Source: Roseovarius sp. (GTDB lineage Bacteria > Pseudomonadota > Alphaproteobacteria > Rhodobacterales > Rhodobacteraceae). Taken from it: a stretch of 64,000 nucleotides of DNA. This document shows, piece after piece, positions 36,033-45,550 of this stretch; positions within the stretch are counted from its first letter, which is position 1, and every line of letters begins with the position of its first letter. Made by a program: the position numbers and the translations under genes. The notes under the pieces were generated by a model. That model was not told the origin of the DNA. It did not search any database and worked only from the letters and a program-made list of their open reading frames with translations. The stretch covers positions 1 through 64,000 of the forward strand of contig JACIYT010000005.1 of the NCBI GenBank assembly GCA_014359765.1, read 5' to 3'.

Positions 36033-37012
36033 GCCTGCGCCCCCCGCGTCTTGTAGATGAGATGGAGAAAGAGCGGCGCACCGACCAGCGCGGTGAGCAC
36101 GCCGAGCTTCAGGTCGCGCTCGGGCAGGATCAGCCGCACGGCGATATCGGCCGCCAGAAGCATCGCCGCCCCGCCCAGGGCCGCCGCCCACAAGAGCCGC
36201 GAGGGCCGCGCGCCGACCAGAGGGCGCAGCAGATGCGGCACGACAAGGCCCACGAAACCAATCGCGCCCGCCACCGCGACACCCGCCCCCACCAGCGCCG
36301 CCGTGCCCAGAACGAGGGTCAGTCGCAGCCGTGCAAGCCGCAGCCCCATGGCGGCGGCGGCATCCTCGCCCAGCGTCAGCGCATCGAGCCCGCGCCCCAG
36401 GCTCAACAGCGCCGCCGCCCCTGCCAGCATCAAGGGCAGCGCCAGCCAGACATGGCTCATCGAGCGGTCGGCGAGCGAGCCCATCATCCAGAACACGATT
36501 TCCGAGGCGGCATAGGGATTGGGCGAGAGGTTGAGCACCAGCGATGTGAGCGCGCCGGCCAGCGCCGAAATGGCGATCCCCGCCAGGATGAGCGTGATCG
36601 CGCCGCCGCGCGGCCCGGCGAGCATCAAGATGAGCAGCACCCCCGTCCCCGCCCCCGCAAGCGCCGCGAAAGGCAAGGCGAGAGGGAATGCCGCGGCAAG
36701 CCCCGTATGGATCGCCAGCACCGCGCCAAGCGCGGCGCTGCCCGAGACCCCGATCAGCCCCGGCTCGGCCAGCGGGTTGCGCAGATAGCCCTGCATCGCC
36801 GCCCCCGCAAGGCCGAGCGCGCCCCCGATCATCACCGCAAGAAGCGCGCGCGGCAGGCGGATCTCGCGCATCACGAGCGGCACCGGCCCTTCGCCGCCGG
36901 TGACGAGCGCGACCAGCCCATCGCGCGCGCCGATATCCGCCGGGCCGATGACCAGCGAGGCGACCGCGAGAGCCGCGACAAGCGCGATGAGAAGGGGCGC
37001 GAGCGGCTTCAT
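36029..37012 (-). CDS. btuC: Cobalamin ABC transporter permease BtuC
   Basis: 327 residues, about 10 transmembrane helices, FecCD family. Typical runs: LPRALLAVMIGGALGLAGAA, MQGYLRNPLAEPGLIGVSGS, GIAISALAGALTSLVLNLSP, GAIGFVGLVVPHLLRPLVG. It forms a dimeric channel with BtuD. It overlaps btuF and btuD by 4 bases at each end. Confidence 0.94.
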   Translation of the reverse strand: MKPLAPLLIALVAALAVASLVIGPADIGARDGLVALVTGGEGPVPLVMREIRLPRALLAVMIGGALGLAGAAMQGYLRNPLAEPGLIGVSGSAALGAVLAIHTGLAAAFPLALPFAALAGAGTGVLLILMLAGPRGGAITLILAGIAISALAGALTSLVLNLSPNPYAASEIVFWMMGSLADRSMSHVWLALPLMLAGAAALLSLGRGLDALTLGEDAAAAMGLRLARLRLTLVLGTAALVGAGVAVAGAIGFVGLVVPHLLRPLVGARPSRLLWAAALGGAAMLLAADIAVRLILPERDLKLGVLTALVGAPLFLHLIYKTRGAQA

Positions 37013-37848
37013 TGCAGCGCCTCCCGCGCGGCGGCGAGTGTGGCGACCGCTCCCAGGACATGCGGCGTGCCGCAGATCCAGTCGGGCGAGGTGATGCGCA
37101 GCCCCGCGGTGGCGGCGGCGAGCCGCCCGAGCGCGGGATGCGCCATCACCGCCTCCGAGCGCGACGCACCGGGCAGCGGCGCGGCGCGGATCAGGAGGTC
37201 GGGCGCTTCCATCACCAGCCGCTCCAGCGCCAGCGTGCCGCCGCCGCGCTGGCCGAGATCGCGCGCCACATTGCCGAAGCCGCCCGCGCGCAGGATGTCA
37301 TCGGCCAGCGTGTCGGCCCCCAGCGTGTAGCCATTGGGATGGTAGAGCGCCGCGCGGCCCGCGGGCGCGGGTGCTGCGAGCGCCGCGAGACGCGCGTCGA
37401 AATCCGCGACGAGCGCCGCGCCCTCCGCCTCGCGCCCCAGCACGCGGGCCATCTGCGCGATGCGCGCGCGCGTATCGGCGAGCGAATTGGCGGTATCGAA
37501 CAGCTCCACCCGAATCCCGATCCGGCGCAGCATGTCCACCGTCGCGCGCGAGGAATAACGCCCCGCAAGCACCAGGTCGGGGGCGAGCAGATGGATTTCC
37601 TCTGCCCGGCCCTGATTGGCGGGAAAGGCGCGCGCCGCCTCGGCCATGGCGGAACTGTGCGGATCGCCGGCCAGCCGCGAGACCGACACAAGCTGACCGG
37701 GCGCGGCGAGCATCATCGCCAGCTGATCGGTGCACAGGTTGATCGACACGACCCGTTTCGGGGCCGGATCGGCCATGGCGGCGGTGCCCGCGATCACGAG
37801 CCCCGCCCCGAGCGATATGAGCCTAGAAAGACGCACGCAGCCCCGCAT
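37009..37848 (-). CDS. btuF: Periplasmic cobalamin-binding protein BtuF
   Basis: 279 residues. Signal peptide (LSRLISLGAGLVIAGTAAMA) followed by a class III binding-protein fold: RVVSINLCTDQLAMMLA, the segment LLAPDLVLAG, and a C-terminal domain starting ADTLADDILRAGGFGNVARD. Its start overlaps the end of btuB by 26 bases, an unusually long overlap that ties the two genes together. It delivers corrinoid to BtuCD. Confidence 0.9.
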   Translation of the reverse strand: MRGCVRLSRLISLGAGLVIAGTAAMADPAPKRVVSINLCTDQLAMMLAAPGQLVSVSRLAGDPHSSAMAEAARAFPANQGRAEEIHLLAPDLVLAGRYSSRATVDMLRRIGIRVELFDTANSLADTRARIAQMARVLGREAEGAALVADFDARLAALAAPAPAGRAALYHPNGYTLGADTLADDILRAGGFGNVARDLGQRGGGTLALERLVMEAPDLLIRAAPLPGASRSEAVMAHPALGRLAAATAGLRITSPDWICGTPHVLGAVATLAAAREALQ

Positions 37849-39634
37849 AGGCCGCCCGGCCCGAGGTGTTGAAGCCGCCCGCCGTCTCGTAATCCTCGTC
37901 CATCAGGTTCTCCACCCGCACGAAGAGATCGACCCTGTCGGTCAGCGCGTAGCGCGCGCTGGCGTGAAACAGCGTGTAATCGCCGACCTTGTTCATCGCG
38001 GGTGCAAAGGGCGAGGGCTCCACATCCGCGACATGCTGCAACGTGAACTGCGCATCGAGCCGCGGCGTGATCTGCGCAGCCAGCCCGAGCGCGAAGTCGT
38101 GGCGCGGCACGCGGGCTGCGCGCGCGCCGTTCTGCTCGGCATCGGTATAGGTATAGGCGGCATCGAGCGTGAGATGCGCGTTGATCGGCACCCGCGCCGA
38201 CAGCTCGATCCCCTGGCCCTCGAAATCGCCGGTCTCGAAACAGCCAAATCCCGAGGGGCAGCGCGTCGAATTGCCGTCGAAGAAGATCTGGTTGTCGATC
38301 TCGGTATGAAACAGCGTGGCCCGCAGGAAGCCGTCGCCCTCGAGCCGCTTCTCCAGGCCGATTTCGTAGCTTGTCGAGGTCTCGGGCTGGAAGGTGGGAT
38401 CGCCGAAGAACGGGTCGAGCTGCACCAGCGTCGGCGCGCGGAACCCGTCGGAGGCCGAGGCGCGCAGGATCAGGTCTTCGCGCATCCGCCAGGCGAGGGC
38501 CGCGCGCGCCGAGATCTCGGAGGAAAATTCCGAATGGTCGTCGTTGCGCACCGAGAAGGCCAGATCGAGCGTGTCGGTGGGCGCGATCAGCAATTCCGCC
38601 TGCACGCCGACGATGTCGATTTTCTGGTTGAGGTCCTTTTCCTCGGTGTAATCGGTGCCGAAATTGAGCGTCCAGATCCCGCCCGGATCATAGCTGCCGC
38701 GATATTCGGCGCGCTGGCGCTCGCCCTTGAACGGGTCGGTGACGCCGTTGGAATGGCTGGTGCGGTCGCTCTCGAACCAGCTCAGCGCGAGCTCGTGGCC
38801 GACCGCGCCGGTTTGCAGCTCGACAAAGCCGCGCAGGCCGGTGGCCTCGATCTTGTTGACCTCGTCGAAGGGGGGCGCGCCATCGCCGCCGAATTCGTCG
38901 AATTCGGCGCGGCTGTCGATATGGAGCGCCGAGAGACCGGCGGCGAGGGTATCGGTGATCTGCTGGCGGAAGTAGAGATTGGCGCGCGTCGCCTCATAGC
39001 CGTCATCCTCGGTGCCGAAGGCCGAGGCGGAAAAGCCGTCGGTCTCGGTGCGGCTGATGCTGAAGGCCAGATCGGTGCGCGCGCTGCGCGCGGTGAGGCC
39101 GAGCACGCCGCGCCGTGTGTCGAAGCTGCCGGCCTCCACCTCGGCAAAGCCGTGCACGCCGTCCTCGGTGGGCCGCAGGCTCTGGATGTTGATGACGCCG
39201 CCGACGGCATTCTGCCCGAAGCGCGCCGATTGCGAGCCCTTGAGCACCTCGATCCGGCCAAGCCCCGCATTGGTCAGCCCCCCGAAATCGAAGCCGCCGC
39301 CGCTGCTGGCCGGGTCGGTCACGTCGATGCCGTCGATGAAAACCGGCACATAGGCGCCGCCAAGGCCGCGGATGCGCACCGTCGAGGTGGTGCCGAGCGG
39401 GCCATTGGCCGACGCGCTGATCCCCGGCTGAAAGGTCAGGAAATCGCCCAGGCGCGCGCGCGGCGCGGCCTGCACCTCTTCGGCGGGGATGACCTCGACC
39501 GTGGCGCCGCTGCGCCCGAGCGCGGTCGCGGTCTGGTTGGCGGTCACGGTGATGGCGTCGAGCTCGAACGCCTCTTGCGCCAGTGCGGGGGCGGTGGCGA
39601 GGGCGCAGAGCGCGCAGGTTGCGAGATGTCTCAT
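37823..39634 (-). CDS. btuB: TonB-dependent outer-membrane cobalamin receptor BtuB
   Basis: 603 residues. Signal peptide (MRHLATCALCALATAPALA), a TonB box (LDAITVTAN), a plug domain (GDFLTFQPGISASANGP, VRIRGLGGAYVPVFIDGIDV, IEVLKGSQSARFGQNAVGGV), a 22-strand barrel and a C-terminal aromatic residue (AYAGLRASF). Assigned as BtuB because a B12 riboswitch precedes it and btuFCD follow. The start at 39634 is the one with a signal peptide. Confidence 0.93.
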   Translation of the reverse strand: MRHLATCALCALATAPALAQEAFELDAITVTANQTATALGRSGATVEVIPAEEVQAAPRARLGDFLTFQPGISASANGPLGTTSTVRIRGLGGAYVPVFIDGIDVTDPASSGGGFDFGGLTNAGLGRIEVLKGSQSARFGQNAVGGVINIQSLRPTEDGVHGFAEVEAGSFDTRRGVLGLTARSARTDLAFSISRTETDGFSASAFGTEDDGYEATRANLYFRQQITDTLAAGLSALHIDSRAEFDEFGGDGAPPFDEVNKIEATGLRGFVELQTGAVGHELALSWFESDRTSHSNGVTDPFKGERQRAEYRGSYDPGGIWTLNFGTDYTEEKDLNQKIDIVGVQAELLIAPTDTLDLAFSVRNDDHSEFSSEISARAALAWRMREDLILRASASDGFRAPTLVQLDPFFGDPTFQPETSTSYEIGLEKRLEGDGFLRATLFHTEIDNQIFFDGNSTRCPSGFGCFETGDFEGQGIELSARVPINAHLTLDAAYTYTDAEQNGARAARVPRHDFALGLAAQITPRLDAQFTLQHVADVEPSPFAPAMNKVGDYTLFHASARYALTDRVDLFVRVENLMDEDYETAGGFNTSGRAAYAGLRASF

Positions 39635-39750
39635 CGTTTCTTCTGTCCTTCCGATGCCGTCATGCGGCCTCGTTTCCGATTTGAAAGGTCGTTGGAAAGG
39701 ACATCCCCTCCCGCAGACGGTGAAAGCGTCACCACTACGGAAAAGACCGT

Positions 39751-39778
39751 TATCCATGGCGCGCCCCGCGCCCGGATA
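39751..39778 (-). promoter_or_regulatory. Hairpin between riboswitch and btuB (candidate expression platform)
   Basis: The minus strand can fold TATCC..GGATA around an inner GGCGCG/CGCGCC stem, followed by ACGGTCTTTTCC. It sits just after the riboswitch and about 115 bases before the btuB ATG, so it could be a conditional terminator. The T-tract is modest, and the regulatory reading is inference. Confidence 0.4.
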
Positions 39779-39790
39779 GGGTGATCACTT

Positions 39791-39962
39791 CGGCAGGTCT
39801 CCTGACTTGCGGGTCACCGCTCGACCGGGCCTTCCCACGCCTGCTGGCGCAGTGGCATGTGCCGGTCTCGCTCGCCGCCTACAGTTGCGGGGGCAGTCAC
39901 GGAATTGATCCGAAAGGACGGATCGCACCGTATTCCCTTTTCACCGGAAACCGAGATTTCCG
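39791..39962 (-). ncRNA. Cobalamin (B12) riboswitch controlling the btu operon
   Basis: Read on the minus strand, the conserved blocks appear in order: GGGAATACGGTGCGATCC, CCCCGCAACTGTAGGCG, GCCACTG, GGGAAGG, and the B12 box GTCAGGAGACCTGCC. These are the hallmarks of the adenosylcobalamin aptamer. It ends about 157 bases before btuB. High intracellular B12 should shut down the operon. Boundaries are approximate. The rest of the 39635-40082 gap holds nothing I can call. Confidence 0.93.
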
Positions 39963-40082
39963 GACCGAAGCGGCCCCGAGATACGCCCCGACCGGGATTC
40001 GCGCAAGCGAAAATCGCGCTTGCCGCCTCGTGCGCGCGCGCGTTATCGCGGGTCGGCGGCGGAACGGGGCGGGGCGGCAGGC

Positions 40083-40754
40083 ATGGCATGGGCGGAATAT
40101 CTGGGCGCGCTGGCGGTGTTTTTCCTCAGCCACCGCCTGCCGCTGCGGCCCGGCGTGAAAGCGGCGCTGGTGGCGCGGCTGGGGCCGCGCGGCTTTGGCC
40201 TCGGGTATTCGGTGCTCTCGCTTTGCGTGCTGGGCTGGGTGATCGCGGCGGCGGGGCGCGCGCCGCATGTGCCGCTCTGGGGCTGGGCGGACTGGCAGGT
40301 GTGGGGGACGCTGGCGGGGATGCTGGGGGCCTGCCTGATCGCGGCGCTGGCCATCGGTCGGCCCAACCCGTTTTCCTTCGGCGGGCGCGAGGGGGCGGGC
40401 TATGATCCCGCGCGCCCCGGCCTCATCCGTTACACACGCCACCCGCTTCTTCTGGCGCTCGGGCTCTGGGCGGGGGCGCATCTGCTGCCCAATGGCGACC
40501 TGGCGCATGTCGGGCTGTTCGGCCTGTTCGCGGGGTTCGCGCTTCTGGGGGGGCGTCTCGTGGATCGGCGGCGCAAGGCCGCGCTCGGGGCGGTATGGGT
40601 GCGGCTCGACGAAGCGCGCCGTGTCACGCCGCTCTGGCCACCGCGCCCGGCCTCTGTGCGGGGTGCGGCGGGGCGGCTGGGGGTCGGGCTTGTGGTCCAT
40701 GCCGTGCTTCTGGTCGTGCATCCGCTGGTGGTCGGAGTCTCACCGCTTCCCTGA
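40083..40754 (+). CDS. NnrU-family membrane protein
   Basis: 223 residues with about six hydrophobic spans. The NnrU pattern includes FFLSHRLPLRPGVKAALVARLGPRGF near the N-terminus, PLWGWADWQVW and IRYTRHPLLLALGLWAGAHL, the shared NnrU/isoprenylcysteine-methyltransferase-like RHP motif. In Rhodobacter nnrU is linked to nitric oxide metabolism, but no denitrification gene is nearby. The ATG at 40083 is family-consistent. It is divergent from the btu operon. Confidence 0.85.
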   Translation: MAWAEYLGALAVFFLSHRLPLRPGVKAALVARLGPRGFGLGYSVLSLCVLGWVIAAAGRAPHVPLWGWADWQVWGTLAGMLGACLIAALAIGRPNPFSFGGREGAGYDPARPGLIRYTRHPLLLALGLWAGAHLLPNGDLAHVGLFGLFAGFALLGGRLVDRRRKAALGAVWVRLDEARRVTPLWPPRPASVRGAAGRLGVGLVVHAVLLVVHPLVVGVSPLP

Positions 40755-40829
40755 CTGCGAGCATGAGGGCCCCTTGACCCCGTGTGCGCCACTCGCCAAG
40801 AACCGGGGCGACAGGGACGGAGGAAGACC

Positions 40830-42626
40830 ATGGTGCGCAAGGCCGAGAACGGGGCTGATCTGCTCGATCGGGAAAAATCGCGGCGCGTCGGTGCGCTGGC
40901 CGAGCTGTGGCCGTTCCTGCGCCCCTACCGGTTGCTGCTGGCCGCCGCGATCGCCGCGCTGGTGCTGACCGCCGCCGTCGCGCTCATGCTGCCGATGGCG
41001 GTGCGCCGCGTGGTGGACAATTTCAGCGTCGAGGATGGCGCGCTTCTGGATCAGTATTTCGGCGCGGCGCTGATCATCGCGGCGCTGCTCGCGCTGGGCA
41101 CGGGGGCGCGGTATCTGCTGGTCACGCGGCTGGGCGAGCGGGTGGTGGCCGATATCCGCAAGGCGGTGTTCGACCGGGTGATCGGCATGAGCCCGGCCTT
41201 CTTCGAGCGGCTGATGACCGGCGAGGTGCTGAGCCGGATCACCACCGACACGACGCTCATCCTGTCGGTGATCGGCTCGTCCATCTCGATCGCGCTGCGC
41301 AACCTGCTGCTGCTCGTGGGGGGGCTGGTGCTGATGCTGCTGACCTCGGCCAAGCTGACCGGCCTCGTGCTCCTGATCGTGCCGCTGGTGATCGTGCCGA
41401 TCCTGGTGCTGGGGCGGCGGATGCGGGTGCTGAGCCGGGAAAACCAGGACTGGATCGCGCAAAGCGCGGGCAATGCGTCGGAGGCGCTCCTGTCGGTGCA
41501 GACGGTGCAGGCCTTTACCCATGAGGGGGCGAGCCGGGCGCAATTCGCCGATGTCACCGAAAAGAGCCATGACGCCGCGCGCCGCCGTGTCCATACCCGT
41601 GCGCTGATGACGGTGATCGTGATTTTCCTCGTCTTTACCGGCATCGTCGGCGTGCTCTGGGTCGGGGCGCGCGATGTGCGCGCGGGGGGCATGAGCGCGG
41701 GCAGCCTCGTGCAGTTCGTGATCTATTCGGTGATGGTGGCCGGCGCGGTCGGGGCGCTGTCGGAGATCTGGGGCGAGTTGCAGCGCGCGGCGGGCGCGAC
41801 CGAGCGGCTGGTGGAGCTGTTGCGCGCCGAGGATCCGGTGACGGATCCCGCCCGCCCCGTGCCGGTGCCGCACCCGGTGCGCGGCGAGATCGGCTTCGAG
41901 GGGGTTCGCTTTGCCTATCCGGCGCGGCCCGGGACGCCGGCGCTCGACGATTTCTCGCTCAGCATCCGCCCTGGCGAGACGGTGGCGCTTGTCGGCCCCT
42001 CGGGCGCGGGCAAGACCAGCGTGATCCAGCTCATCGAGCGGTTCTACGATCCCGATGCGGGGGCGATCACGCTCGACGGCGTGGCGCTGCGGGACATGGC
42101 GCGGCACGAGTTCCGCCGCGAGATGGCGCTGGTGCCGCAGGATCCGGTGATCTTTGCCACATCGGTGCGCGAGAATATCCGTTTTGGCCGGCTCGACGCC
42201 ACGGAGGCCGAGATCGAGGCGGCGGCGCGCGCGGCCCATGCGCATGACTTCATCGCCGCGCTGCCGCAGGGCTATGACACATTCGTGGGTGAGCGGGGCG
42301 TCATGCTCTCGGGCGGGCAGAAACAGCGCATCGCCATTGCCCGGGCGATCCTGCGCGATGCGGCAGTGCTGCTTCTGGATGAGGCGACATCGGCGCTCGA
42401 TGCCGAGAGCGAGCGTGCGGTGCAGCGCGCGGTCGAGGCGATGGCGCGCACCCGCACCACGATCATCGTGGCGCACCGGCTCGCCACGGTGAAAAAGGCC
42501 GACCGCATCGTGGTGATGGACCGGGGCCGGATCGTGGCGCAGGGCACGCATGAGAGCCTCGTCGCCGAGAATGGCCTCTATGCCCGGCTGGCGCGGCTGC
42601 AATTCACCGATGGCGAGGCGGCCTGA
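40830..42626 (+). CDS. ABC exporter, fused permease and ATPase
   Basis: 598 residues. N-terminal six-helix type I exporter domain (about residues 30-320) and C-terminal ATPase: Walker [11 protein letters not shown]-loop VPQDPVIF, signature [16 protein letters not shown], Walker [14 protein letters not shown]-loop [12 protein letters not shown]. It has the MsbA/LmrA-like half-transporter layout and works as a homodimer. The start at 40830 has GGAGGAAG just upstream. The substrate cannot be read. Confidence 0.92.
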   Translation: MVRKAENGADLLDREKSRRVGALAELWPFLRPYRLLLAAAIAALVLTAAVALMLPMAVRRVVDNFSVEDGALLDQYFGAALIIAALLALGTGARYLLVTRLGERVVADIRKAVFDRVIGMSPAFFERLMTGEVLSRITTDTTLILSVIGSSISIALRNLLLLVGGLVLMLLTSAKLTGLVLLIVPLVIVPILVLGRRMRVLSRENQDWIAQSAGNASEALLSVQTVQAFTHEGASRAQFADVTEKSHDAARRRVHTRALMTVIVIFLVFTGIVGVLWVGARDVRAGGMSAGSLVQFVIYSVMVAGAVGALSEIWGELQRAAGATERLVELLRAEDPVTDPARPVPVPHPVRGEIGFEGVRFAYPARPGTPALDDFSLSIRPGETVALVGPSGAGKTSVIQLIERFYDPDAGAITLDGVALRDMARHEFRREMALVPQDPVIFATSVRENIRFGRLDATEAEIEAAARAAHAHDFIAALPQGYDTFVGERGVMLSGGQKQRIAIARAILRDAAVLLLDEATSALDAESERAVQRAVEAMARTRTTIIVAHRLATVKKADRIVVMDRGRIVAQGTHESLVAENGLYARLARLQFTDGEAA

Positions 42627-42723
42627 CAGAGCCCCTGGCGTGCCGTCCGCGCGCGGCCATTCGCCCCTTGTCGGCGGCGGGCAATTTTGGGATACCCTGT
42701 CTGACAGCCCGAGGAGAACGCCC

Positions 42724-43035
42724 ATGTCCGCGCGCATCTACCGACCCGCCCGCACCGCCACCCAGTCCGGCACCGCCAGGACGAAGCACTGGGTCCTCGA
42801 ATTCGTGCCCGACCGGGCGCGCGAGGTCGATCCGCTGATGGGCTGGACCTCGGCCACCGACACGCAGGCGCAGGTGCGGCTGCGCTTCTCGAGCAAGGAG
42901 GCGGCGCTCGAATATGCGCGCGATCATGGCATTGACGCCGTGGTGCAGGAGCCCAAGCCCCGCAAGCCCAATATCCGCCCCGGCGGCTATGGCGAGAATT
43001 TCGCCACCTCGCGGCGCCAGGTCTGGACCCACTGA
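42724..43035 (+). CDS. NDUFS4-like accessory subunit of respiratory complex I
   Basis: 103 residues. ETC complex I subunit conserved region: [44 protein letters not shown] and [13 protein letters not shown], then a basic Pro-rich end ([16 protein letters not shown]). This matches the alphaproteobacterial homologue of mitochondrial NDUFS4 (18 kDa). It lies alone, away from nuo genes, as usual for this subunit in Rhodobacterales. Confidence 0.9.
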   Translation: MSARIYRPARTATQSGTARTKHWVLEFVPDRAREVDPLMGWTSATDTQAQVRLRFSSKEAALEYARDHGIDAVVQEPKPRKPNIRPGGYGENFATSRRQVWTH

Positions 43036-43077
43036 GCACCGGCTGAGCGACCTTCGAGCGCGCCCGCGCCGGGGCGT

Positions 43078-44202
<1,125 letters not shown>

Positions 44203-44204
44203 GG

Positions 44205-44330
44205 TCAGTCCTTGATCAGGGGTTTGGCCGGATGGCCGAGGACGGTGACGCCCGCAGGCATGTCGCGGGTGACGACCGCGCCCATGCTGACGATCGCGCC
44301 GGCGCCGAGGATATCCACCAATCGTTTCAT
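44205..44330 (-). pseudogene. Deletion scar: PglD-like acetyltransferase C-terminus fused to a short foreign start
   Basis: A 41-codon frame. Residues from about 9 onward (GAGAIVSMGAVVTRDMPAGV, then TVLGHPAKPL) are the C-terminal end of a hexapeptide-repeat sugar O/N-acyltransferase of the PglD/NeuD kind. The first eight residues, MKRLVDIL, instead resemble the start of a sugar-phosphate transferase (PglC-like, MKRLFDI..). An in-frame deletion joining the first gene to the end of the second would give this. It has no full catalytic site. Confidence 0.65.
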
Positions 44331-44450
44331 GAAAACCCGCTGAATGCTGCGTGCGTGCCAAAAGGAAATCGTGAACCTCTGTGCCCGATCCTGGCGCCCG
44401 GTTCAACCTGCCGCGCATGGCCATGTCGGCAATCCCTGAAAGGAGCGTGC

Positions 44451-44714
44451 ATGAATCCCTTTGCCAATCGTATCGGTTCGCTGTCCGGCCCGGCCACCGA
44501 CGCCCTGCCGGTGACGCCCAGCGACACGACCGATCTGCCCCATGTCGCCATGGCCCTCTATGTCGAGACCGGCGGCACGATCTGCATCGACACGGTCAGG
44601 GGCGAAAATCGCAGCCTGGTGATTGCCGATTTCGCCATATTGCCCGTCGGCGTGCGCCGCGTGCGCGCGACCGGCACGACCGCAGGCGGCATCCACGCGC
44701 TGGTTCTGGCCTGA
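44451..44714 (+). CDS. Spike-base-like protein of the GTA head-spike family (Rcc01079-like)
   Basis: 87 residues. The pattern NPFANRIGSLSGPATDALPV, TPSDTTDLP, ALYVETGG, FAILPVGVRRVRATGTTA and GIHAL closely follows the small spike-base protein family known from the gene transfer agent of Rhodobacter capsulatus (Rcc01079). In that system it helps seat fibres that bind capsule. The start at 44451 has AAAGGAG 6 bases upstream. No spike fibre gene or other GTA gene is next to it. Assigned from memory of the family. Confidence 0.68.
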   Translation: MNPFANRIGSLSGPATDALPVTPSDTTDLPHVAMALYVETGGTICIDTVRGENRSLVIADFAILPVGVRRVRATGTTAGGIHALVLA

Positions 44715-44818
44715 GGATCGCGCCCGGTCCCCGGGTGACATCGGGGCAGGCCGGTCAGCGCGCCGCGCCTCGATTCCGCGCGTCCGGACCCGGAGCTGAA
44801 CGCGCGCGCGCGCGGGGG

Positions 44819-44899
44819 CATTCACAACGCCATGCGCAGCGCAGCCCGCTGCATCCTGTGCGCCGTCGTCATCGGGCAACATCCGTCAGATGTCGAATA
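44819..44899. repeat. Single-ended copy of the repeat found at 55247
   Basis: The reverse complement of this stretch matches 55247-55328 at roughly 80% over about 80 bases, including the exact run TTCGACATCTGACGGATG and the run CACAGGATGCAGCGGGCTGC. It abuts the stop codon of the DsbA-like gene. The 44715-44818 part of the gap shows nothing I can call. Confidence 0.65.
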
Positions 44900-45550
44900 T
44901 CAGGATCCGGTGCTGCGCTGTTGCAGGGCGGTGATCTCGTCGATCACTTGCAGCCATAGCTCGGGTGGCTGACAGCCGGGCAGGGCGTGCTGGCCCGCGA
45001 CGATGAAGGTGGGCACGCCGGTGATGCCCATCTTGCGGAACCGGGCGTCGCGCTCGGCGATCTCGTCGCGGTCGGCGTCGGAGGCGAGAAGGCGGCGGAT
45101 CAGCGCCGCGTCGAGCGACAGGCTGTCGGCGATATCGGCCAGCACCTCGTGATCGCCGATATCGCGCCCCTCCTCGAAATAGGCCCGGAAAAGCGCCATG
45201 GCCATGCGGTCCTGGCATTCCTCGACCTCGGCCCAGTGCAGCAGGCGATGCGCATCGAGCGTGTTGGGCACGCGCGGGATGGCGGCAAAGTCGATCTCGA
45301 GCCCCGCCGCCCTCGCGCGTTCGAGCACCGGCGCATAGGCGCGCGCGGCCTCCTCGCGCCCGCCGAACTTGGCCTCCAGATACTGTTTCCGGTCCATGCC
45401 ACCCTCGGGCATGTCCGGGTTGAGCTGGAAAGGCTGCCAATGGATCTCGAACGGATGGTCTGGCCGTTCGGCCAGCGCCTGATCGAGCAGCGTCCTGCCG
45501 ATATAGCACCAGGGGCAGATCGGATCGGAGATGATGTCAAGCCGGACCAT
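44900..45550 (-). CDS. DsbA-family oxidoreductase (FrnE-like)
   Basis: 216 residues. Thioredoxin-fold protein with CPWCYIG (CxxC) at the N-terminus, a helical insert, and the cis-Pro segment MGITGVPTFIVAGQHALPG. No signal peptide, so cytosolic, as for FrnE. The start at 45550 overlaps the acyl-CoA synthetase stop by 14 bases, so the two are coupled. The redox partner is unknown. Confidence 0.88.
   Translation of the reverse strand: MVRLDIISDPICPWCYIGRTLLDQALAERPDHPFEIHWQPFQLNPDMPEGGMDRKQYLEAKFGGREEAARAYAPVLERARAAGLEIDFAAIPRVPNTLDAHRLLHWAEVEECQDRMAMALFRAYFEEGRDIGDHEVLADIADSLSLDAALIRRLLASDADRDEIAERDARFRKMGITGVPTFIVAGQHALPGCQPPELWLQVIDEITALQQRSTGS

Noticed and set aside
35274-37061. Very long minus-strand frame running from btuC into btuD
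   Set aside because: Only its last 253 codons are BtuD; the upstream part is an off-frame reading of btuC, which is supported in its own frame.
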